Positions 8,909 through 16,647 of a stretch of 64,000 nt of DNA are shown here, in pieces (the stretch's first letter is position 1; every line of letters starts with the position of its first letter). Under the pieces are notes generated by a model, which worked only from the letters and a program-made list of their open reading frames with translations, was not told the DNA's origin and did not search any database. The translations under genes and the position numbers were made by a program. The DNA comes from Streptomyces sp. GQFP. GTDB lineage: Bacteria > Actinomycetota > Actinomycetes > Streptomycetales > Streptomycetaceae. The stretch is taken from positions 7,502,001-7,566,000 of the forward strand of contig NZ_CP089312.1 in the NCBI RefSeq assembly GCF_021545335.1, given 5' to 3'.

Positions 8909-9751
8909 CTGGGCAAGCGACAGCCCGAAGGCCCGCCGCCCGCGCCGACGGTGCAGCGCATCCGACTGCGCTACACCAAGCGTGGCCGCCTCCGGTTCAC
9001 CAGCCACCGTGACTTCCAGCGCGCTTTCGAGCGTGCGCTGCGCCGTGCCGAGGTGCCGATGGCCTACTCGGCGGGGTTCACGCCGCATCCGAAGGTGTCG
9101 TACGCCAATGCCGCAGCCACCGGCACGGGCAGTGAGGCGGAGTACCTGGAGATCGCGCTCACCGAAGCGCGCGATCCCGACAAGCTGCGCGAGCTGCTCG
9201 ACGAGTCGCTGCCCACCGGGCTCGACATCGTCGACGCGGTCGAGGCCCGGACCTCCGGGTTCGCCGACCGGCTCACGGCTTCCGTATGGGAGCTGCGTCT
9301 GGAGGGTGTGGCGCCCGAGGACGCGCGCCGCGCCGTCGACCTCTTCAACGCCGCCGAGACCGTCGAGGTCCAGCGCCTCGCCAAGAACGGCATGAGAACC
9401 TTCGATGCCCGGGGCGCGGTCGCGGGCCTGGAAGCACTCGCGGTAGGCGTTGAGCCAGGTGATGAGACGCACAGTCCACAGGCTGATAGGCCGACCGACC
9501 AGGCCTGTGCGATACTGCGGCTGGTTGTTCGGCACGTGACGCCTGCCGTTCGACCCGACGACGTCCTGTCCGGTCTCCGCGCCGTGGCCGACCTGGCGCC
9601 GCCGGTCCCCGCAGGGGTGACCAGGCTGGCGCAGGGGCTGTTCGATGAAGAGACCGGCACGGTGACCGACCCGCTCGCGCCCGACCGCGAGGCAGCGGTG
9701 GCCCTCTCCATGGCCACTCCGACTGCCGCCGCGTCGCAGGCACCGGCGTAA
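8909..9751 (+). CDS. DUF2344 / TIGR03936 radical SAM-associated protein
   Basis: The core begins QRIRLRYTKRGRLRFTSHRDFQRAFERALRRA, diagnostic of the DUF2344 domain that partners TIGR03960 radical SAM proteins and lies before RNase E in many bacteria. SAGFTPHPKVSYA is a second family signature. A GTG at 8951 is a possible start but has no ribosome-binding site. GAAGGA at 8894-8899 sits nine bases before an in-frame CTG at 8909, giving MGKRQPEGPPPAPTV before the core, so I extend to that rare start. In many bacteria this domain is fused to the radical SAM protein; here they are 3.5 kb apart. The function is unknown; linkage to RNase E suggests RNA or ribosome work. Confidence 0.85.
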   Translation: MGKRQPEGPPPAPTVQRIRLRYTKRGRLRFTSHRDFQRAFERALRRAEVPMAYSAGFTPHPKVSYANAAATGTGSEAEYLEIALTEARDPDKLRELLDESLPTGLDIVDAVEARTSGFADRLTASVWELRLEGVAPEDARRAVDLFNAAETVEVQRLAKNGMRTFDARGAVAGLEALAVGVEPGDETHSPQADRPTDQACAILRLVVRHVTPAVRPDDVLSGLRAVADLAPPVPAGVTRLAQGLFDEETGTVTDPLAPDREAAVALSMATPTAAASQAPA

Positions 9752-10014
9752 GGAAGGTCCCGCGAAGGGACGAACGTCGTAGCGCCGCCCTCGTACTCGG
9801 GAGCCACCTGGGTCGGGCAGCGCACCGACCACAAGACTTTCGCCAGGCCGTACGCAACATGGCGTACGGAACCGGCGAGACAGGACACAGAGAGCTCCCG
9901 TGCGGCGCCCGCGCCCCGGACGGCGGCACCGCGCACTGCGCGAGCCGCGGACGTCACCGGCACCCAAGCCGGACCAGGTGCGGCGCCCGGGAGCCTGACG
10001 GGAGAACCGCCCGC
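9752..10014 (+). other. Long upstream region of the RNase E gene with a hairpin
   Basis: There is no gene in these 263 bases. A perfect 8-bp hairpin (CCGTACGC 9848-9855 with GCGTACGG 9862-9869) is the clearest structure. The ribosome-binding site GGGAGAA lies just before the ATG at 10015. I see no terminator after the DUF2344 gene, so read-through into rne is possible. Confidence 0.5.
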
Positions 10015-13000
10015 ATGCTCGAACCGACCGAAGCCGCTTCGGAACCCATTGAGGGTTCCGCACACGACACCCCCAGCGACACCCTGCCGCCGCGCCGACG
10101 GCGCCGCGCAGCGTCCCGCCCCGCGGGACCGCCTGTCGCCGGAGCCGAGGCCGCTGCCGTGGCCGAGACCACGGCGCCGGCCATACCGGCCGCCGAAACA
10201 ATCGAAACAGACCAGGCCGACAAGGCCGCAGAGACCGATCAGAACGTCGAGGAAGCCGCCGCCGAGGCGCCCGCCCCTCGTACGCGCCGTCGGGCCACCC
10301 GGCGCGCGTCCGCGCCCGCCGGTGCGCCCGCCAAGGCTGCCGAGGCAGTCGTTGACGAACCGGCCGTGACCGCCGTATCCGCCCCGACTGCCGAGGAGAG
10401 CGGCGAGCAGGGCGAGAAGAGCGGCGAGGAGAGCGTGGCCGAGGCGCCCGCCGCCGTGGAGGAGGCCGCGCCTGCTCCGCGTGCCCGTCGCCGGGCCACC
10501 CGCCGGGTCTCCGCGCCCGCCGCCGAGACCGAGGCCGCGGCTCCGGCCGCCCCGGTGGAAGAGGCGCCCGCGCCCGTCGCCGAGGCTGCCAAGCCTGAGA
10601 TCGAGCCCGAGACCGTTGTCGCCGAGGACGCCTCGTCGCGTCGTGGGCGTCGCCGGGTCGCCCGTAAGGCCGCTGTCGGGTTCTCCGCGCCCGCGCCCGC
10701 CGTCGAGAACGGCGAGGGTGGACGGCGTCCCGCGCGTCCCGCCGTCGCCGTGTTCCAGGCGCCCGTCTTCACCGAGCCGATGTTCCAGACGCCCGAACGG
10801 GCCGCCGCCGCGGCTGCCGCCGAAGCGGCCGAGGACGTCGAGGAGATCGAGACCGAGGAAGAGACCGTCGAGGCCGCCCCGGTCGCCGAGACCGTCGTCG
10901 AGGAGCACACCCCGCGCCGTCGCCGCCGTCGTGGGCGTACCGACGAGGAGCCCGTGGCCGCCGCGCCCGTCGTGGTCGAGGAGCCGGAGGAGACGGAGAG
11001 CGTCGACGACGCCTACGAGTCCGCCGAGGACAGCACCGACACCGACACGGACGACGACGGCGACGAGGGCCCCGGTTCGCGTCGGCGCCGCCGCCGCGGT
11101 GGCCGTCGTAGGCGCCGGGGTGAGTCCACCGACTCCGACAGCGACTCCGGGGACGACGACTACGCGGGCGAGCAGTCCGCGCGGGCCGACGAGGACGCCG
11201 CGGACATCGCCCACCAGGTCGACGAGGACGCCGAGGAGGACGAGCGCGACGAGCCGGGCGGGTCCGGTTCCGCCAGCAGCCGTCGCCGGCGCCGTCGTCG
11301 GCGTCGTGCCGGTGACTCGTCCGGCGAGAGCGAGACCGCGACCGGCGAGAGCGACCCCGAGCGCACCGTTGTCAAGGTCCGCGAGCCGCGCCCCAAGCGG
11401 GACGAGCACCCGAGCGACGAGGTCCAGTCCATCAAGGGCTCGACCCGCCTCGAAGCCAAGAAGCAGCGCCGCCGCGAAGGCCGCGAGCAGGGCCGCCGCC
11501 GCGTCCCGATCATCACCGAGGCCGAGTTCCTGGCCCGCCGCGAGGCCGTCGAACGCGTGATGGTCGTACGTCAGTACGGCGACCGCACCCAGATCGGCGT
11601 CCTCGAGGACAACGTGCTCGTCGAGCACTACGTCAACAAGGAGCAGGCGACCTCGTACGTCGGCAACGTCTACCTGGGCAAGGTCCAGAACGTGCTGCCG
11701 TCCATGGAGGCCGCGTTCATCGACATCGGCAAGGGGCGCAACGCCGTCCTGTACGCCGGTGAGGTCAACTTCGAGGCGCTGGGCATGGCCAACGGGCCGC
11801 GGCGCATCGAGAGCGCGCTGAAGTCCGGGCAGCCGGTCCTCGTGCAGGTCACGAAGGACCCGATCGGCCACAAGGGCGCACGGCTCACCAGCCAGGTCTC
11901 CCTCCCCGGGCGCTACCTGGTCTACGTCCCCGAGGGGTCGATGACCGGCATCAGCCGCAAGCTGCCCGACACCGAGCGCGCGCGTCTGAAGACCATCCTC
12001 AAGAAGATCGTCCCCGAGGACGCGGGCGTCATCGTGCGCACCGCCGCCGAGGGCGCGAGCGAGGACGAGCTGCGCCGTGACGTCGAGCGGCTCCAGGCGC
12101 AGTGGGAGGACATCCAGAAGAAGTCGAAGGGCGGCAACGCGCCAACCCTGCTGTACGGCGAGCCGGACATGACCGTCCGCGTCGTGCGCGACATCTTCAA
12201 CGAGGACTTCACCAAGGTCATCGTCAGTGGTGACGAGGCCTGGCAGACCATCCACGGATACGTGGCCCACGTCGCCCCGGACCTCACCGACCGGCTGTCG
12301 AAGTGGACCTCCGAGGTCGACGTCTTCGCGACGTACCGCATCGACGAGCAGCTCGCCAAGGCGCTCGACCGCAAGGTGTGGCTGCCCAGCGGCGGCTCGC
12401 TGGTGATCGACAAGACCGAGGCGATGATCGTCGTCGACGTCAACACCGGCAAGTTCACCGGCCAGGGCGGCAACCTGGAGGAGACGGTCACCAGGAACAA
12501 CCTGGAGGCGGCCGAGGAGATCGTGCGCCAGCTGCGGCTGCGCGACCTGGGCGGCATCGTCGTCATCGACTTCATCGACATGGTCCTGGAGTCCAATCGG
12601 GACCTGGTGCTGCGGCGCCTGCTGGAGTGCCTGGGGCGGGACCGTACGAAGCACCAGGTGGCCGAGGTCACGTCGCTGGGGCTCGTGCAGATGACCCGTA
12701 AGCGGGTCGGGCAGGGCCTGCTGGAGTCGTTCTCCGAGACCTGCGTCCACTGCAACGGCCGCGGTGTCATCGTGCACATGGAGCAGCCCAGCTCCAGTGG
12801 GGGCGGCGGCAAGCGCAAGAAGCGCGGCCGTGGCGGCGCCGAGCACGAGCACGCCCACGACACCCACGAGCACGACGTGATCGTGGACACGGACGCCGAC
12901 GAGGACGTCGAGGAGACGGTGGCCGAGGTCGCCGCCGAGGTGGCGGCGCCGGAGCCCTTCTTCGAGCCCGACGACGAGCTGTACAACAGTGCCGCCGAGG

Positions 13001-13845
13001 CGGAGGCCGCGGCCGGCCGCGGTGGCCGTTCCAGGCGGCGCGCCAGCCGTCGGGCCTCGGCTCCGGCGGGGGCGCCCCGGTCGGAGTCGCGTTCGACGGA
13101 CGGGCGTCGCGCTGATGCCCGTACGGCCGAGTCCGTTGTCGCCGGCATCGCCGACGTCGCCGAGGTTTCGGTGGTTCCGGATGGGGCGCCGGTCGCCGTG
13201 CCGGAGGTCGTGGCTCACGCCGAGCCCGTGGCCGTCGAGGACCCGGTGGTCGAGGCGCCCGTCGCCGAAGCGCCCGTCGCGGTGCAGGACGACGCGGCTC
13301 CCAAGGGGCGTACGCGTCGGCGGGCCACCCGCAAGGTGTCCGCTCCGGCCGGGTCGCCGAAGGCGGCCGACGAGGCTGTGGCGGAGACCGTGGTGACTGT
13401 CGTGGAGCCGGTGGCGACTCCGGCCCCGGTCGAAGAGCCCGCGGCTCCCGCAGAGCCCGTGGCGACCGAGAGCGCCGCTCCGGCCCGGCCGCGGCGACGT
13501 GCCGTGCGCAAGGCCACCGCGCCCACCTCGTCCGCCGAAGCGGCCGTCGTGGTCGTCCCGGCGGCCACCGAGACCGCTGCGGCGCCTGCCGACACGGCCG
13601 AGGCCGAGGACGTGGCTCCCGCCAAGAAGACGGCGCGCAAGACCGCCGCCAAGACGGCGACCACGGCCAAGAAGACCGCCGCGAAGAAGACCACGGCGGT
13701 CAAGAAGACGGCTGCCAAGAAGACGACGACGGCCGCCAAGAAGGCCACGACCAAGAAGGCGGCGTCGAAGAAGACGGCTGCCGCTGCCGAGCAGTCGGCG
13801 CAGGAGTCGGTGTCGGCGGGTACGGGTTCGGCCTCGGAGGGCTGA
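10015..13845 (+). CDS. rne: Ribonuclease E/G (RNase ES type)
   Basis: A 1276-residue endoribonuclease. The catalytic block sits in the middle, as in streptomycete RNase ES: the S1 domain (VERVMVVRQYGDRTQIGVLEDN) begins near residue 510, the DNase-I-like catalytic segment (IDKTEAMIVVDVNTGKFTG, with its metal-binding Asp) near 797, and the Zn-link CVHCNGRG near 912. Long Ala/Glu/Arg-rich low-complexity arms lie on both sides, with recurring R-R-A-[TS]-R-[RK]-x-S-A-P-A motifs, and the end (1201-1259) is a Lys/Ala tail of KKTAAKKTT type. The arms probably scaffold PNPase and RNA. The ATG at 10015 follows GGGAGAA; an earlier in-frame ATG at 9859 lies in the hairpin and is rejected. Confidence 0.95.
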   Translation: MLEPTEAASEPIEGSAHDTPSDTLPPRRRRRAASRPAGPPVAGAEAAAVAETTAPAIPAAETIETDQADKAAETDQNVEEAAAEAPAPRTRRRATRRASAPAGAPAKAAEAVVDEPAVTAVSAPTAEESGEQGEKSGEESVAEAPAAVEEAAPAPRARRRATRRVSAPAAETEAAAPAAPVEEAPAPVAEAAKPEIEPETVVAEDASSRRGRRRVARKAAVGFSAPAPAVENGEGGRRPARPAVAVFQAPVFTEPMFQTPERAAAAAAAEAAEDVEEIETEEETVEAAPVAETVVEEHTPRRRRRRGRTDEEPVAAAPVVVEEPEETESVDDAYESAEDSTDTDTDDDGDEGPGSRRRRRRGGRRRRRGESTDSDSDSGDDDYAGEQSARADEDAADIAHQVDEDAEEDERDEPGGSGSASSRRRRRRRRRAGDSSGESETATGESDPERTVVKVREPRPKRDEHPSDEVQSIKGSTRLEAKKQRRREGREQGRRRVPIITEAEFLARREAVERVMVVRQYGDRTQIGVLEDNVLVEHYVNKEQATSYVGNVYLGKVQNVLPSMEAAFIDIGKGRNAVLYAGEVNFEALGMANGPRRIESALKSGQPVLVQVTKDPIGHKGARLTSQVSLPGRYLVYVPEGSMTGISRKLPDTERARLKTILKKIVPEDAGVIVRTAAEGASEDELRRDVERLQAQWEDIQKKSKGGNAPTLLYGEPDMTVRVVRDIFNEDFTKVIVSGDEAWQTIHGYVAHVAPDLTDRLSKWTSEVDVFATYRIDEQLAKALDRKVWLPSGGSLVIDKTEAMIVVDVNTGKFTGQGGNLEETVTRNNLEAAEEIVRQLRLRDLGGIVVIDFIDMVLESNRDLVLRRLLECLGRDRTKHQVAEVTSLGLVQMTRKRVGQGLLESFSETCVHCNGRGVIVHMEQPSSSGGGGKRKKRGRGGAEHEHAHDTHEHDVIVDTDADEDVEETVAEVAAEVAAPEPFFEPDDELYNSAAEAEAAAGRGGRSRRRASRRASAPAGAPRSESRSTDGRRADARTAESVVAGIADVAEVSVVPDGAPVAVPEVVAHAEPVAVEDPVVEAPVAEAPVAVQDDAAPKGRTRRRATRKVSAPAGSPKAADEAVAETVVTVVEPVATPAPVEEPAAPAEPVATESAAPARPRRRAVRKATAPTSSAEAAVVVVPAATETAAAPADTAEAEDVAPAKKTARKTAAKTATTAKKTAAKKTTAVKKTAAKKTTTAAKKATTKKAASKKTAAAAEQSAQESVSAGTGSASEG

Positions 13846-13873
13846 TCCCTCCGGCTGGTAGTTGAGTTATGGC

Positions 13874-13904
13874 GGTCCGTCCGGGTGCATTGCCCGGGCG
13901 GGCC
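13874..13904 (+). terminator. Hairpin downstream of rne
   Basis: A 12-bp stem (13874-13885 with 13893-13904, two G-U pairs) and a seven-base loop lie 29 bases after the rne stop. There is no U-run, as usual in streptomycetes. Confidence 0.6.
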
Positions 13905-13960
13905 GTCGCGTTTGGGTGCTTGGGGTTTGGCGGCCCTGAGCGGGGGGAATCGCGCTCAGT

Positions 13961-13989
13961 TTGACCCGTTCAGGCCGGGCCCGTAATCT
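13961..13989 (+). promoter_or_regulatory. Promoter of rplU-rpmA
   Basis: TTGACC (13961-13966), a 17-base spacer and TAATCT (13984-13989) form a near-consensus housekeeping promoter. It predicts a start near 13996 and a leader of about 155 bases before rplU. Confidence 0.8.
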
Positions 13990-13995
13990 TGAGCG

Positions 13996-14152
13996 TCGGC
14001 GTGTCCATAGCTTCATCCACGACGCGTCACATCCCCGTAAACCTGCATCCTCCTGAGCACCGGGCATTTTGGTGCGGCGGGAGAGGCCGCTCGCTTGTGT
14101 CGGGCGGCTGGACTGCGGGGGTGCCGTTCCCGAGCGAGAGAGTGAGATCCGC
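13996..14152 (+). other. rplU 5' leader
   Basis: The stretch between the promoter and the L21 start is about 155 bases and contains short hairpin-forming segments (CACC...GGTG near 14057-14075 and GC-rich arms near 14080-14110). Ribosomal protein leaders often bind the encoded protein; I see no motif proving this. Confidence 0.35.
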
Positions 14153-14473
14153 GTGTACGCCATCGTGCGCAGCGGTGGTCGCCAGCACAAGGTTGCTGTC
14201 GGCGACATCGTTGAGGTTGACAAGATTTCCACTGCCAAGGTTGGCGACACGGTCGAGCTCTCGACCCTGCTCGTTGTCGACGGCGACGCTGTGACCAGCG
14301 ACCCGTGGGTCCTGGCCGGCATCAAGGTCCAGGCCGAGATCGTGGACCACCACAAGGGCGTCAAGATCGACATCCTTCGCTACAAGAACAAGACCGGCTA
14401 CCGCCGTCGTCAGGGCCACCGCCAGCAGTACACGGCGATCAAGGTCACTGAGATCCCCGCGGCTGCGAAGTAA
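14153..14473 (+). CDS. rplU: 50S ribosomal protein L21
   Basis: A 106-residue protein starting with GTG (VYAIVRSGGRQHKVAVGD), the diagnostic N-terminus of bL21; IDILRYKNKTGYRRRQGHRQ is the 23S rRNA-binding part. An extension to 14069 would not match the family. It lies 14 bases upstream of rpmA, the usual co-transcribed pair. Confidence 0.98.
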   Translation: MYAIVRSGGRQHKVAVGDIVEVDKISTAKVGDTVELSTLLVVDGDAVTSDPWVLAGIKVQAEIVDHHKGVKIDILRYKNKTGYRRRQGHRQQYTAIKVTEIPAAAK

Positions 14474-14487
14474 GGGACTGAGGAGAG

Positions 14488-14742
14488 ATGGCACACAAGA
14501 AGGGCGCATCGTCCACCCGGAACGGTCGCGACTCCAATGCTCAGCGGCTCGGCGTGAAGCGCTTCGGCGGTCAGGTCGTCAACGCCGGTGAGATCCTGGT
14601 CCGCCAGCGTGGCACCCACTTCCACCCCGGCGCGAGCGTCGGCCGTGGCAAGGACGACACGCTGTTCGCGCTGGCCGCCGGTGCGGTGGAGTTCGGTACG
14701 CACCGTGGGCGCAATGTCGTGAACATCGTTCCGGTCGCCTGA
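14488..14742 (+). CDS. rpmA: 50S ribosomal protein L27
   Basis: The 84-residue protein begins MAHKKGASSTRNGRDSNAQR, the conserved bL27 N-terminal arm that reaches toward the peptidyl transferase centre. No N-terminal cleavage extension of the Firmicutes type is present. GGAGAG precedes the ATG. It is the last gene before a strong hairpin. Confidence 0.98.
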   Translation: MAHKKGASSTRNGRDSNAQRLGVKRFGGQVVNAGEILVRQRGTHFHPGASVGRGKDDTLFALAAGAVEFGTHRGRNVVNIVPVA

Positions 14743-14763
14743 GTCGGCTGATCGGAAGCTTTC

Positions 14764-14810
14764 GCGAGGCGGACCTCACTTCCCTCCCGGGAAGCGGGTC
14801 CGCCTTTCGC
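14764..14810 (+). terminator. Terminator of rplU-rpmA
   Basis: A perfect 9-bp stem (AGGCGGACC 14767-14775 with GGTCCGCCT 14797-14805) is followed by TTTCGCGTGTTTT. It separates the ribosomal operon from obgE. Confidence 0.8.
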
Positions 14811-14885
14811 GTGTTTTACCTGAGCAGAGATTTCTGGCAGAGATTTCTGCCTGAAGATTTTCGTACGTAACTGGAGGCACATCCC

Positions 14886-16322
14886 ATGACCACCTTCGTG
14901 GACCGCGTCGAGCTGCATGTCGCCGCGGGTAGCGGAGGTCACGGCTGTGCCTCCGTCCACCGTGAGAAGTTCAAGCCGCTGGGCGGGCCCGACGGCGGCA
15001 ACGGCGGACACGGCGGTGACGTGATCCTCACCGTCGACCAGTCCGTGACCACGCTGCTCGACTACCACCACTCCCCGCACCGCAAGGCCACCAGCGGCAA
15101 GCCCGGCGAGGGCGGCAACCGGTCCGGCAAGGACGGGCAGGACCTGGTTCTGCCGGTGCCGGACGGGACGGTTGTCCTCGACAAGGCGGGGAACGTGCTC
15201 GCCGACCTGGTCGGGCACGGGACCTCGTACGTCGCCGCTGAGGGCGGGCGTGGTGGGCTCGGCAACGCCGCGCTCTCCTCGGCCCGGCGCAAGGCGCCCG
15301 GGTTCGCGCTGCTCGGGGTGCCCGGGGGGTTGCAGGACATCGTCCTGGAGCTGAAGACCGTCGCGGATGTGGCGCTCGTGGGGTATCCGAGTGCCGGTAA
15401 GTCTTCGCTGATTTCGGTGCTCAGCGCCGCCAAGCCGAAGATCGCTGATTATCCGTTCACGACCCTTGTGCCCAATCTGGGTGTCGTTACGGCTGGGGCC
15501 ACCGTTTACACCATTGCCGATGTGCCCGGGCTCATTCCCGGTGCCAGTCAGGGCAAGGGGCTCGGGCTCGAGTTCCTGCGGCATGTGGAGCGGTGCAGTG
15601 TGCTCGTGCATGTGCTCGACACGGCGACGCTGGAGTCCGAGCGTGACCCCGTCTCCGACCTCGACATGATCGAGGAGGAGTTGAAGGAGTACGGGGGGCT
15701 GTCGGACCGGCCGCGGATCGTCGTCCTGAACAAGGTCGACGTGCCCGACGGGCTGGACCTCGCCGAGATGGTGCGGCCCGAGCTGGAGGCTCGTGGGTAC
15801 CAGGTGTACGAGGTGTCCGCCGTCGCCCATATCGGGCTGAAGGAGCTGTCGTTCGCGCTCGCCGAGATGGTCGGGCAGGCGCGGGCCGCCAAGCCTCAGG
15901 AAGAGGCGACCCGGATCGTCATCCGGCCCAAGGCCGTCGACGACGCCGGCTTCACCGTCGTCCAGGAGGAGGACGGGCTGTTCCGGGTGCGGGGCGAGAA
16001 GCCCGAGCGCTGGGTGCGGCAGACCGACTTCAACAACGACGAGGCGGTCGGGTATCTCGCCGACCGGCTCAACCGGCTGGGTGTCGAGGAGAAGTTGATG
16101 AAGGCGGGGGCCCGGGCGGGGGACGGCGTTGCCATCGGGCCCGAGGACAACGCGGTTGTCTTCGACTGGGAGCCGACGGTCATGGCTGGGGCGGAGATGC
16201 TTGGGCGGCGTGGGGAGGATCATCGGCTTGAGGTGCCTCGGCCTGCTGCGCAGCGGCGGCGGGATCGGCAGGCTGAGCGGGACGATGTTCAGCGGGAGTT
16301 CGACGACTTCGAGCCGTTTTAG
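14886..16322 (+). CDS. obgE: Obg-family GTPase
   Basis: A 478-residue GTPase with three parts: the glycine-rich Obg fold (FVDRVELHVAAGSGGHGC...GGPDGGNGGHGGDV) in residues 1-160, the G domain with P-loop GYPSAGKSS near 166, DVPGLIPGA (G3) and NKVDV (G4), and a C-terminal OCT domain from about 340. It binds the 50S subunit and ppGpp and couples ribosome assembly to growth; in streptomycetes it affects sporulation. GGAGG lies before the ATG. It normally precedes proB and proA, but here about 5.9 kb intervenes. Confidence 0.97.
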   Translation: MTTFVDRVELHVAAGSGGHGCASVHREKFKPLGGPDGGNGGHGGDVILTVDQSVTTLLDYHHSPHRKATSGKPGEGGNRSGKDGQDLVLPVPDGTVVLDKAGNVLADLVGHGTSYVAAEGGRGGLGNAALSSARRKAPGFALLGVPGGLQDIVLELKTVADVALVGYPSAGKSSLISVLSAAKPKIADYPFTTLVPNLGVVTAGATVYTIADVPGLIPGASQGKGLGLEFLRHVERCSVLVHVLDTATLESERDPVSDLDMIEEELKEYGGLSDRPRIVVLNKVDVPDGLDLAEMVRPELEARGYQVYEVSAVAHIGLKELSFALAEMVGQARAAKPQEEATRIVIRPKAVDDAGFTVVQEEDGLFRVRGEKPERWVRQTDFNNDEAVGYLADRLNRLGVEEKLMKAGARAGDGVAIGPEDNAVVFDWEPTVMAGAEMLGRRGEDHRLEVPRPAAQRRRDRQAERDDVQREFDDFEPF

Positions 16323-16347
16323 GAGGGTGTGGGGGTGCGGGGCGTTG

Positions 16348-16435
16348 TTTTTCGCCCCCGCCGCCCCTACCCGTCCCATCCTTCTGGGGGCTGTGCCCCC
16401 AGACCCCCCTTCGTCCTCAAACGCCGGACGGGCTG
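16348..16435 (+). repeat. Intergenic repeat family R1, copy 1
   Basis: A C-rich block (CGCCCCCGCCGCCCC), a hairpin (CTGGGGGC...GCCCCCAG type) and a terminal block CGTCCTCAAACGCCGGACGG. The same order recurs at 48183, 61343 and, inverted, at 61449. It probably terminates obgE. Confidence 0.8.
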
Positions 16436-16647
16436 GATGGTGCCGGTCGGGCTGAGTGGTGCACCCCTGTGCAGGGCCTCTCCGCGCCGTTTTCTATGAT
16501 CTTCCCCTGATCATTCCTCAGGGGTCTCCTGTTCGTCCGTGTACTTGTGTTTGTCATGTACTCGCATCCCGTTGTTCAGCGGGTCGGTCGGGCTGTCGTG
16601 GGAGCTTCCGTAGGTCCAAGAAGCTGCCCAGGCAAGGGAGTTCGACG
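16436..16647 (+). other. Upstream region of phoD
   Basis: No gene is seen. CCCCTGA (16504-16510) and TCAGGGG (16518-16524) form a 7-bp hairpin. GTTCGTCCGTG at 16530-16540 loosely resembles a unit of the Streptomyces PHO box, but no clear 11-base direct repeat follows, so PhoP control is only a possibility. Confidence 0.35.

Noticed and set aside
9064..13218. A 1384-residue open frame on the minus strand across rne
   Set aside because: It is a high-GC shadow of rne: low-complexity, no ribosome site, and no recognisable motifs, while the plus strand encodes a full RNase E/G.
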